A DNA stretch of 64,000 nt from Microbispora sp. ZYX-F-249 (GCF_039649665.1 NZ_JBDJAW010000014.1:62001-126000), one strand, 5' to 3'. Counted from the first letter of the stretch, positions 32,626 through 40,789 are shown. The notes: generated by a model not told the origin, from the sequence alone. Program-made: numbers and translations.

Positions 32626-32660
32626 GGGCCGATCCCGCACGCGACGGACAGGAGGCCGAA

Positions 32661-33332
32661 GTGACCGAGACGGCGGTGGCCGAGGTGATGACCGAGCTGG
32701 CCGGGCTCGAGGACCCGAAGGCCCGCGAGGTGAACGAGAGACACGGCGACGATCACGGTGTGAACCTCGGCAAGCTGCGTGCGCTCGCGAAACGGCTGAA
32801 GACGCAGCACGAACTCGCGCGCCGGCTCTGGGAGACCGGCGACAGCGCGGCGCGGCTGCTGGCGATCCTGATCTGCCGGCCGAAGGCGTTCGGGCGTGAC
32901 GAGCTGGACGCCATGCTGCGCGAGGCGCGTACTCCAAAGGTGCATGACTGGCTCGTGAACTACGTGGTGAAGAAGAGCCCGCATGCCGAACAGCTGCGCC
33001 TGGCCTGGTCCGCCGATCCGGATCCGGTGGTCGCGAGTGCGGGCTGGGCGCTGACCACGGAACGCGTGGCGAACAAGCCCGAGGGCCTCGACCTCGCGGG
33101 GCTGCTCGACGTCATCGAGGCGGAGATGAAGAACGCGCCGGATCGCCTGCAATGGGCGATGAACCACTGCCTGGCCCAGATCGGGATCGAGCACGCGGGG
33201 CACCGCGCCCGTGCGATCGGCATCGGTGAGCGCCTGGAGGTGCTCAAGGACTACCCGACGTCGCCGGGCTGCACATCTCCGTTCGCGCCCGTCTGGATCG
33301 CCGAGATGGTGCGCCGGCAGCACGACGCGTAG
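32661..33332 (+). CDS. DNA alkylation repair protein, AlkD-like
   Basis: A 223-residue all-helical HEAT-like repeat protein of the AlkD DNA glycosylase family. Typical segments are LRALAKRLKTQHELARRLWETGDSAARLLAILI, KVHDWLVNYVVKKSP, DPVVASAGWALTTERV and RLQWAMNHCLAQIGI. The conserved active-site Trp/Asp pair probably lies in DWLVN and in the downstream helices. The GTG start has AGGAGG 6 nt upstream. It is unrelated in function to the preceding oxidoreductase and may be a read-through neighbour. Confidence 0.85.
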   Translation: MTETAVAEVMTELAGLEDPKAREVNERHGDDHGVNLGKLRALAKRLKTQHELARRLWETGDSAARLLAILICRPKAFGRDELDAMLREARTPKVHDWLVNYVVKKSPHAEQLRLAWSADPDPVVASAGWALTTERVANKPEGLDLAGLLDVIEAEMKNAPDRLQWAMNHCLAQIGIEHAGHRARAIGIGERLEVLKDYPTSPGCTSPFAPVWIAEMVRRQHDA

Positions 33333-33370
33333 GAAGGTTCGCACTCGCGCCCGTGCCGGGGCTCCCTCGG

Positions 33371-34168
33371 CTAGGCCGTGATCTGCGGGACCGACTCGTA
33401 GAGCGCCCAGTCGGCGCTGATCGCCCCGGCCGTCGTGAGCAGCAGGGGCAGGTGCTCCCCGGTGAGCTTGTCCAGCGAGGTCTCGGCGGCGTGGCTGTTG
33501 ACGTTGACCGCCGCGATGACCTTCCCCGAGCCGTCGCGCAGCGGCGCGGCCACCGAACGGATCCCGAGGGCGAGCTGCTCGTCGGTCAGCGCCCAGCCCT
33601 TCGCCCGCACCTCGCGCAGCATCGCGTCGCGCTCCTGCCGGCCGGGCCGCCACCGCGGCTCGATGCCCGACCGGCTCGGCTCGGCCAGCACCCGCTCCAG
33701 CTCGTCCGGCGGCAGCGCGGCGAGCAGCACCTTGCCGAGGGACGTCTGCAGCGCCGGGAACCGCGTCCCGATCTGCACCGAGAGGGCGACGATCTTCGGT
33801 ACGGCCACCCGGGCGACGTACACGATGTCGGACCCGTCGAGCTGGGCGATCGACGACGACTCGTTGGTCTGGGCGACCAGCCGTTCCAGATGCGGCCGGG
33901 CGACCTCCCACAGTCCCGTCGAGCGGACGTAGGAGACGCCGAGCTCGAGCACCCGCGGGGTGAGGGCGAAGCCGCCCTGCTCCGGCCGGGCGTACCCCAG
34001 CTCCTGCAGCGTGAGCAGGATGCGCCGCGCGGTCGGCCGGGCCAGGCCGGTCGCGGCCGCCACCTCGGTCAGGGACATGACCGGACGCCCCGGCCGGAAC
34101 GCCCTGATGACATCGAGGCCGCGCGCCAGCGCCTCGATGAAGTCAGGTCCGGTGTCGCCTCGTGCCAT
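33371..34168 (-). CDS. IclR-family regulator (aromatic catabolism type)
   Basis: A 265-residue regulator with an N-terminal winged helix (about 12-75: FIEALARGLDVIRAF, SLTEVAAATGLARPTARRILLTLQELGYA) and a C-terminal effector domain (about 85-260: ARPHLERLVAQTNESSSIAQLDGSDIVYVARV, GKVLLAALPPDE). The opening and length are like those of PcaR/PobR/PcaU regulators of aromatic-acid catabolism. GAAGAGG precedes the ATG at 34168. Its convergent position at the end of the ring-cleavage operon and the shared palindromes make it the likely regulator of that operon. Confidence 0.9.
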   Translation of the reverse strand: MARGDTGPDFIEALARGLDVIRAFRPGRPVMSLTEVAAATGLARPTARRILLTLQELGYARPEQGGFALTPRVLELGVSYVRSTGLWEVARPHLERLVAQTNESSSIAQLDGSDIVYVARVAVPKIVALSVQIGTRFPALQTSLGKVLLAALPPDELERVLAEPSRSGIEPRWRPGRQERDAMLREVRAKGWALTDEQLALGIRSVAAPLRDGSGKVIAAVNVNSHAAETSLDKLTGEHLPLLLTTAGAISADWALYESVPQITA

Positions 34169-34311
34169 GAACGCCTCTTCCGCTCGAACTCGCCGAGTCA
34201 ACTTTAGACCCTGCCCGCCCGTCGCTGTCCGCCTGACGGCGCGAGCAACAGTCCGGGATGCCCTGGATCAGTCCGCCGCGACGTGACGGTCGCCAGCGGA
34301 GGCCTCTGACA

Positions 34312-34328
34312 TGACCGCTCAGCGGACC
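34312..34328 (-). promoter_or_regulatory. IclR-type operator upstream of the IclR gene
   Basis: TGACCGCTCAGCGGACC, 14 of 17 positions identical to the site at 28252-28268, with imperfect arms. Further TGTCCGG/GTCCGGAC elements follow at 34330-34395, in the gap shared with the esterase gene. Confidence 0.55.
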
Positions 34329-34458
34329 TGTGTCCGCGTGGACGGCGGACGCCATGACAGTGCGGCGAAAAGTGTGTCCGGCGACCATGTCCGGACGGTT
34401 ACCGGCGATCTATCGTGCCCGGAAAGGCTCGGTGAGCCCGGTCTTCCGAGGAGCCGCC

Positions 34459-35688
34459 ATGGTCACCCCCCTCCCCGTCCGGCCGCCGCAAGCGGTCGCC
34501 GTCGTCGCCGTCCTCCTTCTCGTCCTGGCCGGCCTGCTCGGCCCGGGCGCCCCGCCCGCACGGGCCGCGTCGCCGGCCCAGGTCACGTCGTTCGGCGGCA
34601 ATCCCGGCAACCTCGCGATGTACGCCTACCGCCCGGACGGCCTGCCCGTCGGCCGGCCGCTCGTCGTGCTCCTGCACGGCTGCACCCAGAACGCGAGCGG
34701 CTACTTCGCCGACTCGGGCTGGCGTGAGTACGCCGACCGGTGGGGCTTCGCCCTCGTGCTGCCGCAGACGAGCAGCGCCAACAACGCGTCGGGCTGCTTC
34801 AACTGGTTCCAGACCGGAGACACCACCAGGGGGCAGGGCGAGGCCGCGTCCATCCGCGCCATGGTGGCGTACGCGGTCGCCGCCTACGGGACCGACCCCG
34901 CACGGGTCTACGTGTCCGGACTGTCGGCCGGCGGGGCGATGTCGGCCGTCATGCTGGCGACCTATCCGGACGTCTTCGCCGCCGGATCGATCGCGGCCGG
35001 TCTCGCCTACCGCTGCGCGAGCAGCCTGACCGAGGCGTCCGGCTGCCAGTACGGCCCGGCGAGCAGGACCCCGCAGCAGTGGGGTGACCTGGTCCGGAAC
35101 GCCTATCCCGGCTACGCGGGGCCGTATCCCCGGGTGGCCGTCTGGCAGGGCCAGTCGGACTACACGGTCGTCCCCGCCAACGGGAGGCAGTTGCGCGACC
35201 AGTGGACGAACGTGCGGGGCGTCTCCCCGGCCCCCACCGCCACACGGTCGCTCACCGGCGGCACCACGCTCACCGTGTACGGCGACGACGACGTCCGCCT
35301 CTACGAGATCGCCGGCATGGGGCACGGCCTCCCGGTCGATCCCGGCGGCGCCCCCGACCAGTGCGGCGCCACCGCGGCGTACTTCCTCGACACGATCTGC
35401 TCGGCCTACCACGACGCCCGGTTCTTCGGTCTGGACGGCGGCGCCCAGCCCAGCCCCACCTTCACGCCCAGCCCCAGTCCCAGTCCCTCGCCCGGCGGCA
35501 CGCCGCCGGGGACGTGCGTACGGGCGAGCAACTACGGCCACACCACGGCGGGACGGGCGTACCAGTCCGGCGGGTACACCTACGCGAAGGGGTCGAACGA
35601 CGCGATGGGGCTGTGGAACACGTTCACCGTCCACGCGCTCCGGCAGACCGGCCCGGACCACTGGATTCTCGCCGACGGCCAGTGCTGA
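34459..35688 (+). CDS. Secreted PHB-depolymerase/feruloyl-esterase-type hydrolase
   Basis: A 409-residue exported alpha/beta hydrolase of the LpqC/PhaZ-like group. Signal peptide about 1-37. The catalytic domain is about 40-330: VVLLHGCTQNASGYF (oxyanion), GLSAGGAMSAVM (Ser156), VWQGQSDYTVVPAN (Asp) and AGMGHGLPVD (His). A Pro/Ser/Thr linker (PSPTFTPSPSPSPSP) joins a C-terminal module of about 55 residues with two cysteines (CVRASNYGHTTAGRAY...DGQC), which may bind the polymer. GAGGAG precedes the ATG. Ester substrates such as PHB or feruloyl polysaccharide fit; feruloyl release would feed the aromatic cluster next door, which is inference. Confidence 0.88.
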   Translation: MVTPLPVRPPQAVAVVAVLLLVLAGLLGPGAPPARAASPAQVTSFGGNPGNLAMYAYRPDGLPVGRPLVVLLHGCTQNASGYFADSGWREYADRWGFALVLPQTSSANNASGCFNWFQTGDTTRGQGEAASIRAMVAYAVAAYGTDPARVYVSGLSAGGAMSAVMLATYPDVFAAGSIAAGLAYRCASSLTEASGCQYGPASRTPQQWGDLVRNAYPGYAGPYPRVAVWQGQSDYTVVPANGRQLRDQWTNVRGVSPAPTATRSLTGGTTLTVYGDDDVRLYEIAGMGHGLPVDPGGAPDQCGATAAYFLDTICSAYHDARFFGLDGGAQPSPTFTPSPSPSPSPGGTPPGTCVRASNYGHTTAGRAYQSGGYTYAKGSNDAMGLWNTFTVHALRQTGPDHWILADGQC

Positions 35689-35888
35689 CCCGCCGCCTTC
35701 CCAGGTGACCCGCGGCGGCCCGGCCGGCGGAAGGCCGTGGGAGGCATGACCGGCATCCGGCCGGGCACGTCTCCCGGGGCACACCACGGGCGGGGGCGTC
35801 GCATGCGGTCCGGTGGGGATTCGCGTGCCGGGCCGCCGCTCCGTTCCGGCCCGGTCACCGTGTCCGGACGAATACGGAGGTGGTTGCG

Positions 35889-36491
35889 ATGAGGGGACAC
35901 GTCCTGCCCTCGGCCCTGCTGGCGGCCGGTCTGCTGAGCGGCACGGGCGGGCACGGAGCCGCCGCCTTCGCCGGCACGCCGGCCCTGCCCGCCGCGCTGC
36001 CCACCGCCCCGGCCGTGACGACGCCGGCGGCCGACCACAACGAGCAGGACGTCATGTTCGCCCGGATGATGATCCCGCATCATCGCCAGGCGGTGGAGAT
36101 GTCGAAGCTGGCCGGCAGCCGGGCGGACGACACCCGGGTCAGGCGGCTCGCCGAGCGGATCGAGGCCGCCCAGGCTGCCGAGATCCGGACGATGAGCGGC
36201 TGGCTCACCGCCTGGGGCGAACGGACGCCCGATGAGAGCGCCGCGCCGGCTCACCACCCCATGCCCGGCATGATGTCCCCCGAGGAGATGCGGCGCCTCG
36301 AAGGACTGTCCGGGCGGGCCTTCGACCGGGCCTTCCTCACGATGATGATCCGGCACCACGAGGGCGCCGTGACCATGGCGCGGGACGAACTGCGCGCAGG
36401 AGCCTACGAGCCGGCCCGGCGGATGGCGGCGTCCGTCGTCTCCGGCCAGTCGGCCGAGATCAAGGAGATGAAGCGCCTCCTGGAGCAGTGA
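35889..36491 (+). CDS. DUF305 exported protein
   Basis: A 200-residue exported ferritin-like protein of the DUF305 family, often associated with copper. Signal peptide about 1-30. The two paired-His helices are MMIPHHRQAVEMSKLA and MMIRHHEGAVTMARDEL, with MPGMMSPEEMRRLEGLSG between them. The Met/His-rich pattern suits copper or other soft-metal binding. GGAGG is 8 nt before the ATG at 35889. The family is usually called simply DUF305; its function is not fixed. Confidence 0.88.
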   Translation: MRGHVLPSALLAAGLLSGTGGHGAAAFAGTPALPAALPTAPAVTTPAADHNEQDVMFARMMIPHHRQAVEMSKLAGSRADDTRVRRLAERIEAAQAAEIRTMSGWLTAWGERTPDESAAPAHHPMPGMMSPEEMRRLEGLSGRAFDRAFLTMMIRHHEGAVTMARDELRAGAYEPARRMAASVVSGQSAEIKEMKRLLEQ

Positions 36492-36527
36492 GCGGCCACG
36501 GCCGTTCGGGACGCGGGCTCGCGGAGG

Positions 36528-37247
36528 TCAGCGGGTGCGGCGCCTGCGGTGCCGTCCGCCGGAGGGCGCCGCCACGGCCCTGGACCGGAGCCCGGTCACG
36601 GCGGTGGAGACCACCGCGAAGAGCAGACCGGCCGGCAGGACGGCGTCGCCGGGCGACCACACGACGTCGGGAGAGTGCCCCTGTTGCGCCGCCATGTTCC
36701 TGGTGGTGGGCCCGGCCGGACCCTGGACTCCGGCGTTCACCGCGGCCACGGGCTGAACCGTCACCGTCACCTTGGGCGTCGCCTTGACCTTGCGGGGCAG
36801 GCCGTACCCGACGATCTTGTTCTTGTCGCGCACCTTACGCTTCAGCCAGACGCCGTCGACGTTGCCCTCGATCGTGTGCACCTTCCCGCCCACGACCTTC
36901 TCGACCACGCCGACGTGGTCGATGTCGCGGACGTTCTTGCTTCCCGACCAGTCGAAGAAGACCACGGCGCCCGGCTCGGGCTTGTCGCTCCAGGCGTGCT
37001 TCTTCTTGAACCACTTGGCGTGCCGCGTGGTCAGCGCGAACTCGCCGACGTGGTCCTGAACCCCGGCCCGGTTCGCCGCCCAGGAGACGAACATGTCGCA
37101 CCAGGGGGCGGTCTTGAAGTCGGGGTCCTTGGCCACGTTGTCGGCGTACCATTCGCCGAACTTCGTATGTTTTCCCGCTCGTTCGCGGTAGCCCAGTTCC
37201 GGGCGGACGGCGTCGAGCAGCTGTCGAGCTATGGGATCGCTGGAAAT
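36528..37247 (-). CDS. CHAP-domain cell-wall hydrolase, probable ATT start
   Basis: A 239-residue CHAP amidase/endopeptidase that cleaves peptidoglycan. The domain (about 8-150) shows the catalytic Cys in TAPWCDMFVSWAANRAG (Cys50), His111 in DIDHVGVVEKV and TIEGN after it. A C-terminal hydrophobic segment (VLPAGLLFAVVSTAVTGL) followed by Arg-rich residues suggests membrane anchoring with the CHAP domain outside. There is no signal peptide. In this frame the only upstream ATG (37316) has no ribosome binding site and adds 23 unrelated residues. An ATT at 37247 sits 6 nt after GAGGAG, exactly where family-like sequence (SSDPIARQLLD) begins. A c-di-AMP riboswitch precedes it. Confidence 0.83.
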   Translation of the reverse strand: MSSDPIARQLLDAVRPELGYRERAGKHTKFGEWYADNVAKDPDFKTAPWCDMFVSWAANRAGVQDHVGEFALTTRHAKWFKKKHAWSDKPEPGAVVFFDWSGSKNVRDIDHVGVVEKVVGGKVHTIEGNVDGVWLKRKVRDKNKIVGYGLPRKVKATPKVTVTVQPVAAVNAGVQGPAGPTTRNMAAQQGHSPDVVWSPGDAVLPAGLLFAVVSTAVTGLRSRAVAAPSGGRHRRRRTR

Positions 37248-37484
37248 CGGAGGCTCCTCATGGCGCGCTTCGAGACGTGACGAACCGGCCCACCTGGCGT
37301 GACGGCACGACGGCATGGCCGTACGAGGGCACGGCCCGGCGGGGCGGAATCAGAAATGGGAGATGCGGCAGCCCGTCACGGGCGCGCCGTCACCCCGGAA
37401 GCCTGGAGACGTTCCAGGGCGGGCAAGCGGTCCGTCGATGCGACGCGGACCGGATCGGCAGGTGGAGCCGACACTCCACGCGCT

Positions 37485-37605
37485 CTCCTCTCCTTGGCCG
37501 CCTACCGGGTTAGCTGACGGGTTCGGGCCAGGAGTAGCCCTACCGGATGGTCCGGATTCACCCCAAGAGACATGGGTCCCCGGTTCCCGGGATGGATGAC
37601 GTCCG
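37485..37605 (-). ncRNA. Cyclic di-AMP (ydaO-type) riboswitch
   Basis: Reading the minus strand, the conserved ydaO elements occur in order: CCCGGGAACCGGGG, TTGGGGTGAATCCGG, GGTAGGGCTACTC, CCCGAACCCGTCAGCTAACC, then CGGTAGGCGGCCAAGGAGAG. This set is characteristic of the actinobacterial c-di-AMP riboswitch found before rpf and other wall-hydrolase genes. It lies in the leader of the CHAP hydrolase, about 240 nt before its start. Such switches lower expression when c-di-AMP is high. The interval 37248-37484 is leader RNA with a GTGGAG/CTCCAC hairpin at about 37463-37480 and no convincing ORF. Confidence 0.92.
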
Positions 37606-37889
37606 GGATTCGGCGGTCGCCGGTCGTCCTCGGGTTGAGGACCGCACACCGGCGCGACACGGGAAGCATAGTAGATAACAAGTAAGACACGGCCCAAAAA
37701 CCGGCAAACGGCCCCATTCGGGCCGCCGCCGCGCGACACTCCCGCTGGTCCTCGCGGTCGCGGCCCGTCCTCGGTGAGATAGGACACACAGCCCTACGGC
37801 ACCCGCGCCGGGCGGGGCGGCACCTCCCCGGGCGGCGGTCCCGAGCCCCGCCGCGCTCGCGGCGGGGCGGCATCGCCTCTCCCGAAACT
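37606..37889. promoter_or_regulatory. Promoter region of the riboswitch transcript; otherwise empty
   Basis: About 280 bp with no supportable gene. An AT-rich island at 37665-37695 gives TACTAT on the minus strand just upstream of the riboswitch, a plausible -10. The -35 is not clear. GC skew and codon phase do not support the overlapping open frames here. Confidence 0.45.
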
Positions 37890-37908
37890 TAGTTAGCAAA
37901 AGCAACTA
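37890..37908 (+). promoter_or_regulatory. Operator-like inverted repeat and -10 before the dienelactone hydrolase
   Basis: TAGTTAGCAAAAGCAACTA has TAGTT/AACTA arms and AGC/GCA inner bases, and it runs into TACTAT (37907-37912), a good -10. MarR-type repressors use similar AGTT...AACT sites. It lies about 70 bp upstream of the gene at 37980. Confidence 0.5.
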
Positions 37909-37979
37909 CTATCGTTGGGCTTCCGGACGCGGCCACGCCGCCGGCCGCGCACCGACCTGATCCAGGGGAAGGACTCCCG

Positions 37980-38723
37980 ATGAACGACGCGATATGGGCC
38001 GGCACGGTCGCCGTCACCGGACACGAAGGCGCCGATCTCGAGGCGTACGCCGCCCGGCCGCTCGGCTCCGGCCCCCACGGCGGGGTTGTGGTGATCCACC
38101 ACCTGCCCGGGTACGACGAGGCCACCAAGGAGATCGTGCGCCGGTTCGCCGCACACGGATACGCCGCGATCTGCCCCAACCTGTACTCCCGCGAGGGCGC
38201 CGGGGTCAGCCCGGACGACCAGGCCGCGGCGGCCCGGGCCAAGGGAGGCGTCCCGGACGAGCAGCTCGTCGGCGACGTCGCGGGCGCCGCGGCCTACCTC
38301 AAGGGCCTGGAGCACGCCAACGGCAGGGTCGGGGTGATCGGCTACTGCTCGGGTGGCCGGCAGACGTTCCTGGCCGCCTGCTCGCTGCGGATCGACGCGG
38401 CCGTCGACTGCTACGGGGCCTTCGTCGTCACCGCGCCGCCGGCCGACTTCCCGCTCAGGGCCGAGCCGCTGATCTCCCGGGCCGCCGACCTGTCCTGCCC
38501 GCTGCTCGGGCTCTTCGGCGCGGACGACCGCTTCCCCTCGCCGGACGAGGTCGCGGTGCTCGACGCCGAGCTGACGAGACTCGGCAAGGAGCACGAGTTC
38601 CACGTCTTCCCGGACGCCGGCCACGCGTTCTTCTCCGTGGACCGGCCGAACTACCGTCCCGCCGCCGCGGTGGAGGGCTGGAAGAAGGTCTTCGGTTTCT
38701 TCGGCCGCCACCTCGCCGCCTGA
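37980..38723 (+). CDS. Dienelactone hydrolase family protein
   Basis: A 247-residue cytosolic hydrolase with the Cys-Asp-His triad of dienelactone hydrolases: GYCSGGRQ (Cys123), FGADDRFPSP (Asp) and PDAGHAFFSVDRPNY (His). VVVIHHLPGYDEATKEIVRRFAAHGY is the family N-terminal segment. AAGGA precedes the ATG. It is followed 10 bp later by a DUF6295 gene. Its link to aromatic degradation is only by family; it is 6 kb from the dioxygenase genes. Confidence 0.92.
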   Translation: MNDAIWAGTVAVTGHEGADLEAYAARPLGSGPHGGVVVIHHLPGYDEATKEIVRRFAAHGYAAICPNLYSREGAGVSPDDQAAAARAKGGVPDEQLVGDVAGAAAYLKGLEHANGRVGVIGYCSGGRQTFLAACSLRIDAAVDCYGAFVVTAPPADFPLRAEPLISRAADLSCPLLGLFGADDRFPSPDEVAVLDAELTRLGKEHEFHVFPDAGHAFFSVDRPNYRPAAAVEGWKKVFGFFGRHLAA

Positions 38724-38733
38724 GGAGGACCAG

Positions 38734-39021
38734 ATGTGCACCTATCTCACCGAGAAGTTCCGGATCGACGGCGCCGCCAAGGGAGCGTCGGGCTGGTTCA
38801 CGGTCACCGACGGCATGGTCTACGTCGACCATCCCTACCATGCCTGCCGGGAACACACGGTGAACATCGACCTCACCAACCCGGCCGAGGGCCCGTCGGC
38901 CCGGGTCGCGATCGAGCTCACCGAGGAGGCGGCGCTCGCCCTGGTCGAGGCGATCCACAAGGCCCTGGCCGCGGCGCCGCCCGGGCTCGCCTCGGCCGCC
39001 CGCGGGCCCGCACCCGCCTGA
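38734..39021 (+). CDS. DUF6295 family protein
   Basis: A 95-residue protein with the family opening MCTYLTEKFRIDGAAKGASGWF, then VYVDHPYHACREHTVNIDLTNP and a final helix LTEEAALALVEAIHKAL. GAGGAGG lies just upstream. It is co-transcribed with the dienelactone hydrolase, a pairing common for this family. Function unknown; the conserved His/Cys suggest a small ligand or metal site. Confidence 0.86.
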   Translation: MCTYLTEKFRIDGAAKGASGWFTVTDGMVYVDHPYHACREHTVNIDLTNPAEGPSARVAIELTEEAALALVEAIHKALAAAPPGLASAARGPAPA

Positions 39022-39114
39022 CGGGGTCGTACGCCACCGGCGGCGGACCCGGAGGCCCGCCGCCGTGCGGGCCGCCGGCCGGCGATTACCGGCCGGCGAG
39101 CCGTGCCGGACGGG

Positions 39115-39867
39115 TCACTCGTCGAGCGACATGTACAGGCGGGTGCCCGACGGCCGGTAGCCGACGCGTTCGTAGACGCGCCGCGACCCCTCGCCGCCGT
39201 ACTCGAGCCACACCGACCGCGCGTCCCGGGCGAACATCTCCGCGGTCAGCGCGGCGGTGACCGCGGCGGCGACGCCTCGGCCGCGGAAGGCCGGCCGCGT
39301 GCCGACACCGGCGAGTTCCGACGTGCCGACGGCGGGGGCCGAGCAGGTGGCCGCGCCGGCGCAGCCGCCGTCCTGCGCCCGGACGAACCGCACCGCCCCG
39401 CCGCTCTCCTGCAGGCGGCGCAGCCGGGCCGCGCCTTCCGGCGAGCCGGTGAACCCGGCGCCGAACGCCTCGGACAGGGCGGCGTCGATCGACAGGTAGT
39501 CGTGGTCCGCGACCGGCGTCTCCACCAGGGGGCCGCCGTCGCTCCGCGGCGTCAGCGTCTCCGGCGTGCAGACGAGGTAGTCGTGCACCGCCTCCACGCC
39601 GAAGCCCGCCCGGGTGAGCGCGGGCTCCACACCGGGCGCGGCGTCCGGCGCGAACTCGAGCCGGGGCCTCAGCCCGCGCTCGCGGAACGCCGCGACCAGC
39701 GCCGCGACGTCCCGCGCGGACGGCCGGGCTCCGGGCAGGGGGGTGGCGTAGTTGATGTGCGGACTGCGGGTTCCGGGATCGAACCCGGCGACGAAACCGC
39801 CGGTCTCGACGACCTCGGGGCGGCGGCGAAGGTTGGCCACGGCAAAGCTCTGGACATCGATGTCCAC
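39115..39867 (-). CDS. GNAT-family N-acetyltransferase
   Basis: A 250-residue acetyltransferase. The C-terminal GNAT domain (about 120-245) has the acetyl-CoA loop VGTRPAFRGRGVAAAVTAALTAEM and VYERVGYRPSGTRLYM. The N-terminal half is a degenerate second GNAT-like fold. GTG 39867 is preferred to GTG 39882 because GAGG lies about 9 nt upstream. Substrate unknown; convergent with DUF6295. Confidence 0.87.
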   Translation of the reverse strand: MDIDVQSFAVANLRRRPEVVETGGFVAGFDPGTRSPHINYATPLPGARPSARDVAALVAAFRERGLRPRLEFAPDAAPGVEPALTRAGFGVEAVHDYLVCTPETLTPRSDGGPLVETPVADHDYLSIDAALSEAFGAGFTGSPEGAARLRRLQESGGAVRFVRAQDGGCAGAATCSAPAVGTSELAGVGTRPAFRGRGVAAAVTAALTAEMFARDARSVWLEYGGEGSRRVYERVGYRPSGTRLYMSLDE

Positions 39868-40252
39868 GGTGATTGACCTCACGAAGATGACGAAGTGGAG
39901 CGCGCTCCCGCCACGTCGGGCGGGCGGTGAGCCGCGCGGGGGCCGTCCCCGTCGGGGACACAGGCGGTGCGCGGGGCACCGCGGCGTGGGGCCGCGTGAA
40001 ACGGTGTTGGCACTGCCTGTGCCGGCGCCGCCGGGTGGCGGACCGCTCAGTGCCGACGGCGGCCGCTGCGGGTCGCCGAAACCATGGCCTCAGTCCTTCG
40101 TCTGTTCGCGTGCGGTGAAGCGGTCGTACTCTTCCACGCGTCCGCGCGGGCGGCAACCGGTTATATCCCGCCGCCTTTCGTGCGGCCGGCCAGGACGCGT
40201 ACGCGGGTCCGATGACGGAAGCTCCGGGTACGCGGCCTGGCCCGGCCGGCGG
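39868..40252. other. 385-bp gap without a supportable gene
   Basis: Both strands contain open frames, but none has a ribosome binding site with plausible codon phase or a recognisable domain. A short AT-rich spot (GGTTATATCC near 40159) may be a promoter element for the GNAT gene. No hairpin with a U-tract was found. Confidence 0.5.
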
Positions 40253-40723
40253 CTACCACTGGCCGCCCGGTGCGCCGACCCCCCGTCGCCGGCCGCCACC
40301 CTCGTGCTGCCGGTAGTTCGCGGCGAACGCCAGCGCGCCGAGGCCGAACAGGAAGATGATCGCCCCGGTGACGACGTTGTCCCAGATGGTCGCGGTGGTG
40401 GCCGGCTGGCCGCGGATCACCCACGGCGCGATGATCGTCCAGACGCCCAGCACCGGCAGCACCCAGCTCACGCCGTACGTGCGGCCGAACGCCGACGCGC
40501 AGCTCAGCGCGAGCGCCGCGACCGTCAGCCCGATGATCAGGTTGTTGATCGCCAGCCCGCCGAATCCGGCGAAGCCCACGACCCACGGCGAGATGGCGAG
40601 ATAGAGCCCGGCGAGGAGCGTCACTCCGTCCATGATTTGCGCGGGAACGGTCGAGCCCGCGCGGTCGTACGTCTGGCGCAGCTCCGTCGCGTCCGGGCGT
40701 CGTGCCAGACCTGGTTGCACCAT
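40253..40723 (-). CDS. SPW-repeat membrane protein
   Basis: A 156-residue four-helix membrane protein with two SPW-type repeats (LAISPWVVGFAGF and WTIIAPWVIRGQ), each followed by a hydrophobic helix. The N-terminus is hydrophilic and the C-terminus Gly/Arg-rich. AGAGGTGA is upstream of the ATG. Function unknown. A TTGCA-N3-TGCAA palindrome lies about 70 bp upstream of the start. Confidence 0.88.
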   Translation of the reverse strand: MVQPGLARRPDATELRQTYDRAGSTVPAQIMDGVTLLAGLYLAISPWVVGFAGFGGLAINNLIIGLTVAALALSCASAFGRTYGVSWVLPVLGVWTIIAPWVIRGQPATTATIWDNVVTGAIIFLFGLGALAFAANYRQHEGGGRRRGVGAPGGQW

Positions 40724-40789
40724 GATGCGTCACCTCTTTCCCCCGGCAGGGCCGCGGTCGCGGGTTTCCCCCGACCCGCCGGCCCTCAG

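Noticed and set aside
37350-37905. Open frames on the minus strand upstream of the CHAP gene
   Set aside because: They cross the riboswitch aptamer and have no ribosome binding site or coding phase.
39883-40252. Possible small genes between GNAT and SPW genes
   Set aside because: Arg/Pro-rich translations in all frames, no ribosome binding site, no recognisable domain.
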